The notes under the pieces: model-generated
Told to the model about the DNA's origin: nothing
The model's input: the letters and a program-made list of their open reading frames with translations, nothing else
The model's database searches: none
Made by a program: the position numbers and the translations under genes
Shown here: one piece after another, positions 49,202-63,658 of the stretch
How positions within the stretch are numbered: position 1 is the first letter of the stretch
Layout of the letters: the number at the start of each line of letters is the position of its first letter
Origin: Haliclystus octoradiatus
Taxonomy: Eukaryota > Cnidaria > Staurozoa > Stauromedusae > Haliclystidae
Reading direction: 5' to 3'
Length of the DNA stretch: 64,000 bases
Assembly (NCBI GenBank): GCA_916610825.1
Contig: OU744447.1
Coordinates: forward strand, 19,251,563-19,315,562

Positions 49202-50192
49202 TACAGGCTACGTACAGACAAGGGCCCAGTCTCCCCTTTAACAGCATACAGTCTACCTGTAGACTAGACCCAAAAATACCTACCGTCTGTATACAGTCTA
49301 CGTGCAGACAAGAGCCCAGTCTCCCCTTTAACAGCATACAGTCTACGTGTAGACTAGACCCAAAAATACCTACAGTCTGCATACAGTCTAGGTACAGACT
49401 AGAGCCCAGTCTCCCCTTTAACAGCATACAATCTACAAGTAGACTAGACCCAAAAATACCTACAGTCTGCATACAGTCTACGTGCAGACTAGAGCCTGGT
49501 CTTCCCATGAACTGCATACAGTCTACGTGTAGACTAGACCAAAAACTTCCCAACAGTCTGCATAAATTCTACGTGCAGACTAGAGCCCTGTCTTCCTAAG
49601 ATCTTCATATAGTCTGCGTGCAGACTAGACCCCAAACTACCATCAGTCTACGTACAGTCTACGTGCAGATTAGAGCCCAGTCTTCCTTTGATCTGCATAC
49701 AGTCTACGTGTCGACTAAACCCAAAACTACCAACAGTCTGCATACAGTCTTCGTGCAGACTAGAGCCCAGTCTCCCCTTTAACAGCATACAATCTACAAG
49801 TAGACCAGACCCAAAAATACCTACAGTCTGCATACAGTCTAGGTGCAGACTAGAGCCCAGTCTTCCTCTGAACTGCATACAGTCTACGTGTTGACTAGAC
49901 CCAAAATTACCTACAGTCTGCATACAGTCAAGGTGCAGACTAGAGCCCAGTCTTCCAATGAACTGCATACAGTCTACGTGTAGACTAGACCCAAAAATAC
50001 CAATAGTCTGCATACAGTCTATGTGCAGACTAGAGCGCAGTCTTCCTACGGTCTGCGTACATTCTACATGCAGACTAGACCTCAAACTATCACCAGTATA
50101 CGTACATTCTACCTGCAGACTAGAGCACAGCCATTCTACGATCTGCATACAGTCTACAGGCAGACTAGACCAAAAACTACCATAAATCTACG
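49202..50192. repeat. Partial HOR unit: monomers 6-27
   Basis: Domain 2 resumes at monomer 6. Variants ctaggtacagac, cagtcaaggtgcag and gcgtacattctac match 29.29-30.28 kb at offset 19912. Confidence 0.9.
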
Positions 50193-53100
50193 TACAGTCT
50201 ACGTGCAGACTAGAGGCCAGTCTTCCTACGGTATGCATACAGTGTATGTGCAGACTAGACCCCAAACTGTCACAAGTCTACGTACCGTGTACGTGCAGAC
50301 TAGAGCCCAGTCTTCCTTTGAACTGCTTACAGTCTACGTGTAGACTGGACCAAAAAATACCAATGGTCTGCATACAGTCTACGTGTAGACTAGACCCAAA
50401 ATTACCAACAGTCTTCATACAGGCTACGTACAGACAAGGGCCCAGTCTCCCCTTTAACAGCATACAGTCTACCTGTAGACTAGACCCAAAAATACCTACC
50501 GTCTGTATACAGTCTACGTGCAGACAAGAGCCCAGTCTCCCCTTTAACAGCATACAGTCTACGTGTAGACTAGACCCAAAAATACCTACAGTCTGCATAC
50601 AGTCTAGGTGCAGACTAGAGCCCAGTCTCCCCTTTAACAGCATACAATCTACAAGTAGACTAGACCCAAAAATACCTACAGTCTGCATACAGTCTACGTG
50701 CAGACTAGAGCCTGGTCTTCCCATGAACTGCATACAGTCTACGTGTAGACTAGACCAAAAACTTCCCAACAGTCTGCATAAAATCTACGTGCAGACTAGA
50801 GCCCTGTCTTCCTAAGATCTTCATATAGTCTGCGTGCAGACTAGACCCCAAACTACCATCAGTCTACGTACAGTCTACGTGCAGATTAGAGCCCAGTCTT
50901 CCTTTGATCTGCATACAGTCTACGTGTCGACTAAACCCAAAACTACCAACAGTCTGCATACAGTCTTCGTGCAGACTAGAGCCCAGTCTCCCCTTTAACA
51001 GCATACAATCTACAAGTAGACCAGACCCAAAAATACCTGCAGTCTGCATACAGTCTAGGTGCAGACTAGAGCCCAGTCTTCCTCTGAACTGCATACAGTC
51101 TACGTGTTGACTAGACCCAAAATTACCTACAGTCTGCATACAGTCTAGGTGCAGACTAGAGCCCAGTCTTCCAATGAACTGCATACAGTCTACGTGTAGA
51201 CTAGACCCAAAAATACCAATAGTCTGCATACAGTCTATGTGCAGACTAGAGCGCAGTCTTCCTACGGTCTGCGTACAGTCTACATGCAGACTAGACCTCA
51301 AACTATCACCAGTATACGTACATTCTACCTGCAGACTAGAGCACAGCCATTCTACGATCTGCATACAGTCTACAGGCAGACTAGACCAAAAACTACCATA
51401 AATCTACGTACAGTCTACGTGCAGACTAGAGGCCAGTCTTCCTACGGTATGCATACAGTGTATGTGCAGACTAGACCCCAAACTGTCACAAGTCTACGTA
51501 CCGTGTACGTGCAGACTAGAGCCCAGTCTTCCTTTGAACTGCTTACAGTCTACGTGTAGACTGGACCAAAAAATACCAATGGTCTGCATACAGTCTACGT
51601 GTAGACTAGACCCAAAATTACCAACAGTCTTCATACAGGCTACGTACAGACAAGGGCCCAGTCTCCCCTTTAACAGCATACAGTCTACCTGTAGACTAGA
51701 CCCAAAAATACCTACCGTCTGTATACAGTCTACGTGCAGACAAGAGCCCAGTCTCCCCTTTAACAGCATACAGTCTACGTGTAGACTAGACCCAAAAATA
51801 CCTACAGTCTGCATACAGTCTAGGTGCAGACTAGAGCCCAGTCTCCCCTTTAACAGCATACAATCTACAAGTAGACTAGACCCAAAAATATCTACAGTCT
51901 GCATACAGTCTACGTGCAGACTAGAGCCTGGTCTTCCCATGAACTGCATACAGTCTACGTGTAGACTAGACCAAAAACTTCCCAACAGTCTGCATAAATT
52001 CTACGTGCAGACTAGAGCCCTGTCTTCCTAAGATCTTCATATAGTCTGCGTGCAGACTAGACCCCAAACTACCATCAGTCTACGTACAGTCTACGTGCAG
52101 ATTAGAGCCCAGTCTTCCTTTGATCTGCATACAGTCTACGTGTCGACTAAACCCAAAACTACCAACAGTCTGCATACAGTCTTCGTGCAGACTAGAGCCC
52201 TGTCTCCCCTTTAACAGCATACAATCTACAAGTAGACCAGACCCAAAAATACCTACAGTCTGCATACAGTCTAGGTGCAGACTAGAGCCCAGTCTTCCTC
52301 TGAACTGCATACAGTCTACGTGTTGACTAGACCCAAAATTACCTACAGTCTGCATACAGTCTAGGTGCAGACTAGAGCCCAGTCTTCCAATGAACTGCAT
52401 ACAGTCTACGTGTAGACTAGACCCAAAAATACCAACAGTCTGCATACAGTCTATGTGTAGACTAGAGCGCAGTCTTCCTACGGTCTGCGTACATTCTACA
52501 TGCAGACTAGACCTCAAACTATCACCAGTATACGTACATTCTACCTGCAGACTAGAGCACAGCCATTCTACGATCTGCATACAGTCTACAGGCAGACTAG
52601 ACCAAAAACTACCATAAATCTACGTACAGTCTACGTGCAGACTAGAGGCCAGTCTTCCTACGGTATGCATACAGTGTATGTGCAGACTAGACCCCAAACT
52701 GTCACAAGTCTACGTACCGTGTACGTGCAGACTAGAGCCCAGTCTTCCTTTGAACTGCTTACAGTCTACGTGTAGACTGGACCAAAAAATACCAATGGTC
52801 TGCATACAGTCTACGTGTAGACTAGACCCAAAATTACCAACAGTCTTCATACAGGCTACGTACAGACAAGGGCCCAGTCTCCCCTTTAACAGCATACAGT
52901 CTACCTGTAGACTAGACCCAAAAATACCTACCGTCTGTATACAGTCTACGTGCAGACAAGAGCCCAGTCTCCCCTTTAACAGCATACAGTCTACGTGTAG
53001 ACTAGACCCAAAAATACCTACAGTCTGCATACAGTCTAGGTGCAGACTAGAGCCCAGTCTCCCCTTTAACAGCATACAATCTACAAGTAGACTAGACCCA

Positions 53101-54989
53101 AAAATACCTACAGTCTGCATACAGTCTACGTGCAGACTAGAGCCTGGTCCTCCCATGAACTGCATACAGTCTACGTGTAGACTAGACCAAAAACTTCCCA
53201 ACAGTCTGCATAAAATCTACGTGCAGACTAGAGCCCTGTCTTCCTAAGATCTTCATATAGTCTGCGTGCAGACTAGACCCCAAACTACCATCAGTCTTCG
53301 TACAGTCTACGTGCAGATTAGAGCCCAGTCTTCCCTTGAACTGCATACAGTCTACGTGTCGACTAAACCCAAAACCACCAACAGTTTGCATACAGTCTTC
53401 GTGCAGACTAGAGCCCAGTCTCCCCTTTAACAGCATACAATCTACAAGTAGACCAGACCCAAAAATACCTACAGTCTGCATACAGTCTAGGTGCAGACTA
53501 GAGTCCAGTCTTCCTCTGAACTGCATACAGTCTACGTGTTGACTAGACCAAAAATTACCTACAGTCTGCATACAGTCTAGGTGCAGACTAGAGCCCAGTC
53601 TTCCAATGAACTGCATACAGTCTACGTGTAGACTAGACCCAAAAATACCAACAGTCTGCATACAGTCTATGTGCAGACTAGAGCGCAGTCTTCCTACGGT
53701 CTGCGTACAGTCTACATGCAGACTAGACATCAAACTATCACCAGTATACGTACATTCTACCTGCAGACTAGAGCACAGCCATTCTACGATCTGCATACAG
53801 TCTACAGGCAGACTAGACCAAAAACTACCATAAATCTACGTACAGTCTACGTGCAGACTAGAGGCCAGTCTTCCTACGGTATGCATACAGTGTATGTGCA
53901 GACTAGACCCCAAACTGTCACAAGTCTACGTACCGTGTACGTGCAGACTAGAGCCCAGTCTTCCTTTGAACTGCTTACAGTCTACGTGTAGACTGGACCA
54001 AAAAATACCAATGGTCTGCATACAGTCTACGTGTAGACTAGACCCAAAATTACCAACAGTCTTCATACAGGCTACGTACAGACAAGGGCCCAGTCTCCCC
54101 TTTAACAGCATACAGTCTACCTGTAGACTAGACCCAAAAATACCTACCGTCTGTATACAGTCTACGTGCAGACAAGAGCCCAGTCTCCCCTTTAACAGCA
54201 TACAGTCTACGTGTAGACTAGACCCAAAAATACCTACAGTCTGCATACAGTCTAGGTGCAGACTAGAGCCCAGTCTCCCCTTTAACAGCATACAATCTAC
54301 AAGTAGACTAGACCCAAAAATACCTACAGTCTGCATACAGTCTACGTGCAGACTAGAGCCTGGTCTTCCCATGAACTGCATACAGTCTACGTGTAGACTA
54401 GACCAAAAACTTCCCAACAGTCTGCATAAATTCTACGTGCAGACTAGAGCCCTGTCTTCCTAAGATCTTCATATAGTCTGCGTGCAGACTAGACCCCAAA
54501 CTACCATCAGTCTACGTACAGTCTACGTGCAGATTAGAGCCCAGTCTTCCTTTGATCTGCATACAGTCTACGTGTCGACTAAACCCAAAACTACCAACAG
54601 TCTGCATACAGTCTTCGTGCAGACTAGAGCCCAGTCTCCCCTTTAACAGCATACAATCTACAAGTAGACCAGACCCAAAAATACCTACAGTCTGCATACA
54701 GTCTAGGTGCAGACTAGAGCCCAGTCTTCCTCTGAACTGCATACAGTCTACGTGTTGACTAGACCCAAAATTACCTACAGTCTGCATACAGTCTAGGTGC
54801 AGACTAGAGCCCAGTCTTCCAATGAACTGCATACAGTCTACGTGTAGACTAGACCCAAAAATACCAATAGTCTGCATACAGTCTATGTGCAGACTAGAGC
54901 GCAGTCTTCCTACGGTCTGCGTACAGTCTACATGCAGACTAGACCTCAAACTATCACCAGTATACGTACATTCTACCTGCAGACTAGAT
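50126..54989. repeat. 4864-bp block (4 HORs), copy 1
   Basis: Four successive HORs repeated immediately downstream with offset 4864 = 4 x 1216. Shared private variants include cctgcag (about 51038), aaatatctac (about 51890), cctggtcctcccatg (about 53145) and actagatcacagcc at the right end (t at 54989). HOR starts inside are at 50193, 51409, 52625 and 53841. Confidence 0.9.
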
Positions 54990-57900
54990 CACAGCCATTC
55001 TACGATCTGCATACAGTCTACAGGCAGACTAGACCAAAAACTACCATAAATCTACGTACAGTCTACGTGCAGACTAGAGGCCAGTCTTCCTACGGTATGC
55101 ATACAGTGTATGTGCAGACTAGACCCCAAACTGTCACAAGTCTACGTACCGTGTACGTGCAGACTAGAGCCCAGTCTTCCTTTGAACTGCTTACAGTCTA
55201 CGTGTAGACTGGACCAAAAAATACCAATGGTCTGCATACAGTCTACGTGTAGACTAGACCCAAAATTACCAACAGTCTTCATACAGGCTACGTACAGACA
55301 AGGGCCCAGTCTCCCCTTTAACAGCATACAGTCTACCTGTAGACTAGACCCAAAAATACCTACCGTCTGTATACAGTCTACGTGCAGACAAGAGCCCAGT
55401 CTCCCCTTTAACAGCATACAGTCTACGTGTAGACTAGACCCAAAAATACCTACAGTCTGCATACAGTCTAGGTGCAGACTAGAGCCCAGTCTCCCCTTTA
55501 ACAGCATACAATCTACAAGTAGACTAGACCCAAAAATACCTACAGTCTGCATACAGTCTACGTGCAGACTAGAGCCTGGTCTTCCCATGAACTGCATACA
55601 GTCTACGTGTAGACTAGACCAAAAACTTCCCAACAGTCTGCATAAAATCTACGTGCAGACTAGAGCCCTGTCTTCCTAAGATCTTCATATAGTCTGCGTG
55701 CAGACTAGACCCCAAACTACCATCAGTCTACGTACAGTCTACGTGCAGATTAGAGCCCAGTCTTCCTTTGATCTGCATACAGTCTACGTGTCGACTAAAC
55801 CCAAAACTACCAACAGTCTGCATACAGTCTTCGTGCAGACTAGAGCCCAGTCTCCCCTTTAACAGCATACAATCTACAAGTAGACCAGACCCAAAAATAC
55901 CTGCAGTCTGCATACAGTCTAGGTGCAGACTAGAGCCCAGTCTTCCCCTGAACTGCATACAGTCTACGTGTTGACTAGACCCAAAATTACCTACAGTCTG
56001 CATACAGTCTAGGTGCAGACTAGAGCCCAGTCTTCCAATGAACTGCATACAGTCTACGTGTAGACTAGACCCAAAAATACCAATAGTCTGCATACAGTCT
56101 ATGTGCAGACTAGAGCGCAGTCTTCCTACGGTCTGCGTACAGTCTACATGCAGACTAGACCTCAAACTATCACCAGTATACGTACATTCTACCTGCAGAC
56201 TAGAGCACAGCCATTCTACGATCTGCATACAGTCTACAGGCAGACTAGACCAAAAACTACCATAAATCTACGTACAGTCTACGTGCAGACTAGAGGCCAG
56301 TCTTCCTACGGTATGCATACAGTGTATGTGCAGACTAGACCCCAAACTGTCACAAGTCTACGTACCGTGTACGTGCAGACTAGAGCCCAGTCTTCCTTTG
56401 AACTGCTTACAGTCTACGTGTAGACTGGACCAAAAAATACCAATGGTCTGCATACAGTCTACGTGTAGACTAGACCCAAAATTACCAACAGTCTTCATAC
56501 AGGCTACGTACAGACAAGGGCCCAGTCTCCCCTTTAACAGCATACAGTCTACCTGTAGACTAGACCCAAAAATACCTACCGTCTGTATACAGTCTACGTG
56601 CAGACAAGAGCCCAGTCTCCCCTTTAACAGCATACAGTCTACGTGTAGACTAGACCCAAAAATACCTACAGTCTGCATACAGTCTAGGTGCAGACTAGAG
56701 CCCAGTCTCCCCTTTAACAGCATACAATCTACAAGTAGACTAGACCCAAAAATATCTACAGTCTGCATACAGTCTACGTGCAGACTAGAGCCTGGTCTTC
56801 CCATGAACTGCATACAGTCTACGTGTAGACTAGACCAAAAACTTCCCAACAGTCTGCATAAATTCTACGTGCAGACTAGAGCCCTGTCTTCCTAAGATCT
56901 TCATATAGTCTGCGTGCAGACTAGACCCCAAACTACCATCAGTCTACGTACAGTCTACGTGCAGATTAGAGCCCAGTCTTCCTTTGATCTGCATACAGTC
57001 TACGTGTCGACTAAACCCAAAACTACCAACAGTCTGCATACAGTCTTCGTGCAGACTAGAGCCCTGTCTCCCCTTTAACAGCATACAATCTACAAGTAGA
57101 CCAGACCCAAAAATACCTACAGTCTGCATACAGTCTAGGTGCAGACTAGAGCCCAGTCTTCCTCTGAACTGCATACAGTCTACGTGTTGACTAGACCCAA
57201 AATTACCTACAGTCTGCATACAGTCTAGGTGCAGACTAGAGCCCAGTCTTCCAATGAACTGCATACAGTCTACGTGTAGACTAGACCCAAAAATACCAAC
57301 AGTCTGCATACAGTCTATGTGCAGACTAGAGCGCAGTCTTCCTACGGTCTGCGTACATTCTACATGCAGACTAGACCTCAAACTATCACCAGTATACGTA
57401 CATTCTACCTGCAGACTAGAGCACAGCCATTCTACGATCTGCATACAGTCTACAGGCAGACTAGACCAAAAACTACCATAAATCTACGTACAGTCTACGT
57501 GCAGACTAGAGGCCAGTCTTCCTACGGTATGCATACAGTGTATGTGCAGACTAGACCCCAAACTGTCACAAGTCTACGTACCGTGTACGTGCAGACTAGA
57601 GCCCAGTCTTCCTTTGAACTGCTTACAGTCTACGTGTAGACTGGACCAAAAAATACCAATGGTCTGCATACAGTCTACGTGTAGACTAGACCCAAAATTA
57701 CCAACAGTCTTCATACAGGCTACGTACAGACAAGGGCCCAGTCTCCCCTTTAACAGCATACAGTCTACCTGTAGACTAGACCCAAAAATACCTACCGTCT
57801 GTATACAGTCTACGTGCAGACAAGAGCCCAGTCTCCCCTTTAACAGCATACAGTCTACGTGTAGACTAGACCCAAAAATACCTACAGTCTGCATACAGTC

Positions 57901-59853
57901 TAGGTGCAGACTAGAGCCCAGTCTCCCCTTTAACAGCATACAATCTACAAGTAGACTAGACCCAAAAATACCTACAGTCTGCATACAGTCTACGTGCAGA
58001 CTAGAGCCTGGTCCTCCCATGAACTGCATACAGTCTACGTGTAGACTAGACCAAAAACTTCCCAACAGTCTGCATAAAATCTACGTGCAGACTAGAGCCC
58101 TGTCTTCCTAAGATCTTCATATAGTCTGCGTGCAGACTAGACCCCAAACTACCATCAGTCTTCGTACAGTCTACGTGCAGATTAGAGCCCAGTCTTCCCT
58201 TGAACTGCATACAGTCTACGTGTCGACTAAACCCAAAACCACCAACAGTTTGCATACAGTCTTCGTGCAGACTAGAGCCCAGTCTCCCCTTTAACAGCAT
58301 ACAATCTACAAGTAGACCAGACCCAAAAATACCTACAGTCTGCATACAGTCTAGGTGCAGACTAGAGTCCAGTCTTCCTCTGAACTGCATACAGTCTACG
58401 TGTTGACTAGACCAAAAATTACCTACAGTCTGCATACAGTCTAGGTGCAGACTAGAGCCCAGTCTTCCAATGAACTGCATACAGTCTACGTGTAGACTAG
58501 ACCCAAAAATACCAACAGTCTGCATACAGTCTATGTGCAGACTAGAGCGCAGTCTTCCTACGGTCTGCGTACAGTCTACATGCAGACTAGACATCAAACT
58601 ATCACCAGTATACGTACATTCTACCTGCAGACTAGAGCACAGCCATTCTACGATCTGCATACAGTCTACAGGCAGACTAGACCAAAAACTACCATAAATC
58701 TACGTACAGTCTACGTGCAGACTAGAGGCCAGTCTTCCTACGGTATGCATACAGTGTATGTGCAGACTAGACCCCAAACTGTCACAAGTCTACGTACCGT
58801 GTACGTGCAGACTAGAGCCCAGTCTTCCTTTGAACTGCTTACAGTCTACGTGTAGACTGGACCAAAAAATACCAATGGTCTGCATACAGTCTACGTGTAG
58901 ACTAGACCCAAAATTACCAACAGTCTTCATACAGGCTACGTACAGACAAGGGCCCAGTCTCCCCTTTAACAGCATACAGTCTACCTGTAGACTAGACCCA
59001 AAAATACCTACCGTCTGTATACAGTCTACGTGCAGACAAGAGCCCAGTCTCCCCTTTAACAGCATACAGTCTACGTGTAGACTAGACCCAAAAATACCTA
59101 CAGTCTGCATACAGTCTAGGTGCAGACTAGAGCCCAGTCTCCCCTTTAACAGCATACAATCTACAAGTAGACTAGACCCAAAAATACCTACAGTCTGCAT
59201 ACAGTCTACGTGCAGACTAGAGCCTGGTCTTCCCATGAACTGCATACAGTCTACGTGTAGACTAGACCAAAAACTTCCCAACAGTCTGCATAAATTCTAC
59301 GTGCAGACTAGAGCCCTGTCTTCCTAAGATCTTCATATAGTCTGCGTGCAGACTAGACCCCAAACTACCATCAGTCTACGTACAGTCTACGTGCAGATTA
59401 GAGCCCAGTCTTCCTTTGATCTGCATACAGTCTACGTGTCGACTAAACCCAAAACTACCAACAGTCTGCATACAGTCTTCGTGCAGACTAGAGCCCAGTC
59501 TCCCCTTTAACAGCATACAATCTACAAGTAGACCAGACCCAAAAATACCTACAGTCTGCATACAGTCTAGGTGCAGACTAGAGCCCAGTCTTCCTCTGAA
59601 CTGCATACAGTCTACGTGTTGACTAGACCCAAAATTACCTACAGTCTGCATACAGTCTAGGTGCAGACTAGAGCCCAGTCTTCCAATGAACTGCATACAG
59701 TCTACGTGTAGACTAGACCCAAAAATACCAATAGTCTGCATACAGTCTATGTGCAGACTAGAGCGCAGTCTTCCTACGGTCTGCGTACAGTCTACATGCA
59801 GACTAGACCTCAAACTATCACCAGTATACGTACATTCTACCTGCAGACTAGAT
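54990..59853. repeat. 4864-bp block (4 HORs), copy 2
   Basis: Abuts copy 1 exactly. I see only two differences: cttcccctgaac (c at 55947) where copy 1 has cttcctctgaac (t at 51083), and ctatgtgcag (c at 57322) where copy 1 has ctatgtgtag (t at 52458). HOR starts inside are at 55057, 56273, 57489 and 58705. Confidence 0.9.
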
Positions 59854-59920
59854 CACAGCCATTCTACGATCTGCATACAGTCTACAGGCAGACTAGACCA
59901 AAAACTACCATAAATCTACG

Positions 59921-61136
59921 TACAGTCTACGTGCAGACTAGAGGCCAGTCTTCCTACGGTATGCATACAGTGTATGTGCAGACTAGACCCCGAACTGTCA
60001 CAAGTCTACGTACCGTGTACGTGCAGACTAGAGCCCAGTCTTCCTTTGAACTGCTTACAGTCTACGTGTAGACTGGACCAAAAAATACCAATGGTCTGCA
60101 TACAGTCTACGTGTAGACTAGACCCAAAATTACCAACAGTCTTCATACAGGCTACGTACAGACAAGGGCCCAGTCTCCCCTTTAACAGCATACAGTCTAC
60201 CTGTAGACTAGACCCAAAAATACCTACCGTCTGTATACAGTCTACGTGCAGACAAGAGCCCAGTCTCCCCTTTAACAGCATACAGTCTACGTGTAGACTA
60301 GACCCAAAAATACCTACAGTCTGCATACAGTCTAGGTGCAGACTAGAGCCCAGTCTCCCCTTTAACAGCATACAATCTACAAGTAGACTAGACCCAAAAG
60401 TACCTACAGTCTGCATACAGTCTACGTGCAGACTAGAGCCTGGTCTTCCCATGAACTGCATACAGTCTACGTGTAGACTAGACCAAAAACTTCCCAACAG
60501 TCTGCATAAAATCTACGTGCAGACTAGAGCCCTGTCTTCCTAAGATCTTCATATAGTCTGCGTGCAGACTAGACCCCAAACTACCATCAGTCTACGTACA
60601 GTCTACGTGCAGATTAGAGCCCAGTCTTCCTTTGATCTGCATACAGTCTACGTGTCGACTAAACCCAAAACTACCAACAGTCTGCATACAGTCTTCCTGC
60701 AGACTAGAGCCCAGTCTCCCCTTTAACAGCATACAATCTACAAGTAGACCAGACCCAAAAATACCAACAGTCTGCATACAGTCTAGGTGCAGACTAGAGC
60801 CCAGTCTTCCTCTGAACTGCATACAGTCTACGTGTTGACTAGACCCAAAATTACCTACAGTCTTCATACAGTCTAGGTGCAGACTAGAGCCCAGTCTTCC
60901 AATGAACTGCATACAGTCTACGTGTAGACTAGACCCAAAAATACCAATAGTCTGCATACAGTCTATGTGCAGACTAGAGCGCAGTCTTCCTACGGTCTGC
61001 GTACAGTCTACATGCAGACTAGACCTCAAACTATCACCAGTATACGTACATTCTACCTGCAGACTAGAGCACAGCCATTCTACGATCTGCATACAGTCTA
61101 CAGGCAGACTAGACCAAAAACTACCATAAATCTACG
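59921..61136. repeat. Domain-2 HOR unit, 1216 bp
   Basis: Complete unit with ccccgaactgtc (g at 59992) in monomer 2, cccaaaagtacc (g at 60400) in monomer 11 and ataccaacagtctgc in monomer 19. Its second part is the uninterrupted equivalent of the sequence on both sides of the N gap. Confidence 0.92.
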
Positions 61137-62352
61137 TACAGTCTACGTGCAGACTAGAGGCCAGTCTTCCTACGGTATGCATACAGTGTATGTGCAGACT
61201 AGACCCCAAACTGTCACAAGTCTACGTACCGTGTACGTGCAGACTAGAGCCCAGTCTTCCTTTGAACTGCTTACAGTCTACGTGTAGACTGGACCAAAAA
61301 ATACCAATGGTCTGCATACAGTCTACGTGTAGACTAGACCCAAAATTACCATCAGTCTTCATACAGGCTACGTACAGACAAGGGCCCAGTCTCCCCTTTA
61401 ACAGCATACAGTCTACCTGTAGACTAGACCCAAAAATACCTACCGTCTGTATACAGTCTACGTGCAGACAAGAGCCCAGTCTCCCCTTTAACAGCATACA
61501 GTCTACGTGTAGACTAGACCCAAAAATACCTACAGTCTGCATACAGTCTAGGTGCAGACTAGAGCCCAGTCTCCCCTTTAACAGCATACAATCTACAAGT
61601 AGACTAGACCCAAAAATACCTACAGTCTGCATACAGTCTAGGTGCAGACTAGAGCCTGGTCTTCCCATGAACTGCATACAGTCTACGTGTAGACTAGACC
61701 AAAAACTTCCCAACAGTCTGCATAAAATCTACGTGCAGACTAGAGCCCTGTCTTCCTAAGATCTTCATATAGTCTGCGTGCAGACTAGACCCCAAACTAC
61801 CATCAGTCTACGTACAGTCTACGTGCAGATTAGAGCCCAGTCTTCCTTTGATCTGCATACAGTCTACGTGTCGACTAAACCCAAAACTACCAACAGTCTG
61901 CATACAGTCTTCCTGCAGACTAGAGCCCAGTCTCCCCTTTAACAGCATACAATCTACAAGTAGACCAGACCCAAAAATACCTACAGTCTGCATACAATCT
62001 AGGTGCAGACTAGAGCCCAGTCTTCCTCTGAACTGCATACAGTCTACGTGTTGACTAGACCCAAAATTTCCTACAGTCTGCATACAGTCTAGGTGCAGAC
62101 TAGAGCCCAGTCTTCCAATGAACTGCATACAGTCTACGTGTAGACTAGACACAAAAATACCAACAGTCTGCATACAGTCTATGTGCAGACTAGAGCGCAG
62201 TCTTCCTACGGTCTGCGTACAGTCTACATGCAGACTAGACCTCAAACTATCACCAATATACGTACATTCTACCTGCAGACTAGAGCACAGCCATTCTACG
62301 ATCTGCATACAGTCTACAGGCAGACTAGACCAAAAACTACCATAAATCTACG
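61137..62352. repeat. Domain-2 HOR unit, 1216 bp
   Basis: Complete unit matching 39062-40277, with one clear difference: ctaggtgcagac near 61639 against ctacgtgcagac near 39564. Confidence 0.92.
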
Positions 62353-63658
62353 TACAGTCTACGTGCAGACTAGAGGCCAGTCTTCCTACGGTATGCATAC
62401 AGTGTATGTGCAGACTAGACCCCAAACTGTCACAAGTCTACGTACCGTGTACGTGCAGACTAGAGACCAGTCTTCCTTTGAACTGCTTACAGTCTACGTG
62501 TAGACTGGACCAAAAAATACCAATGGTCTGCATACAGTCTACGTGTAGACTAGACCCAAAATTACCAACAGTTTTCATACAGGCTACGTACAGACAAGGG
62601 CCCAGTCTCCCCTTTAACAGCATACAGTCTACCTGTAGACTAGACCCAAAAATACCTACCGTCTGTATACAGTCTACGTGCAGACAAGAGCCCAGTCTCC
62701 CCTTTAACAGCATACAGTCTACGTGTAGACTAGACCCAAAAATACCTACAGTCTGCATACAGTCTAGGTGCAAACTAGAGCCCAGTCTCCCCTTTAACAG
62801 CATACAATCTACAAGTAGACTAGACCCAAAAATACCTACAGTCTGCATACAGTCTACGTGCAGACTAGAGCCTGGTCTTCCCATGAACTGCATACAGTCT
62901 ACGTGTAGACTAGACCAAAAACTTCCCAACAGTCTGCATAAAATCTACGTGCAGACTAGAGCCCTGTCTTCCTAAGATCTTCATATAGTCTGCGTGCAGA
63001 CTAGACCCCAAACTACCATCAGTCTTCGTACAGTCTACGTGCAGATTAGAGCCCAGTCTTCCTTTGAACTGCATACAGTCTACGTGTCGACTAAACCCAA
63101 AACTACCAACAGTTTGCATACAGTCTTCGTGCAGACTAGAGCCCAGTCTCCCCTTTAACAGCATACAACCTACAAGTAGACTAGACCCAAAAATACCTAC
63201 AGTCTGCATACAGTCTAGGTGCAGACTAGAGCCCAGTCTTCCCATGAATTGCATACATTCTACGTGTAGACTAGACCCAAAAATACCAACAGTCTGCATA
63301 CAGTCTATGTGCAGACTAGAGCGCAGTCTTCCTACGCTCTGCGTACAGTCTACATGCAGACTAGACCCAAAATTACCTACAGTCTGCATACAGTCTAGGT
63401 GCAGACTAGAGCCCAGTCTTCCAATGAACTGCATACAGTCTACGTGTAGACTAGACCCAAAAATACCAATAGTCTGCATACAGTCTATGTGCAGACTAGA
63501 GCGCAGTCTTCCTACGGTCTGCGTACAGTCTACATGCAGACTAGACCTCAAACTATCACCAGTATACGTACATTCTACCTGCAGACTAGAGCACAGCCAT
63601 TCTACGATCTGCATACAGTCTACAGGCAGACTAGACCAAAAACTACCATAAATCTACG
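62353..63658. repeat. Expanded HOR unit, 1306 bp, second copy
   Basis: Same 29-monomer order and domain-1-like monomers as 40278-41583. A single base difference is visible near its end: aaatctacgtac here against aaatctatgtac near 41580. Confidence 0.9.
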
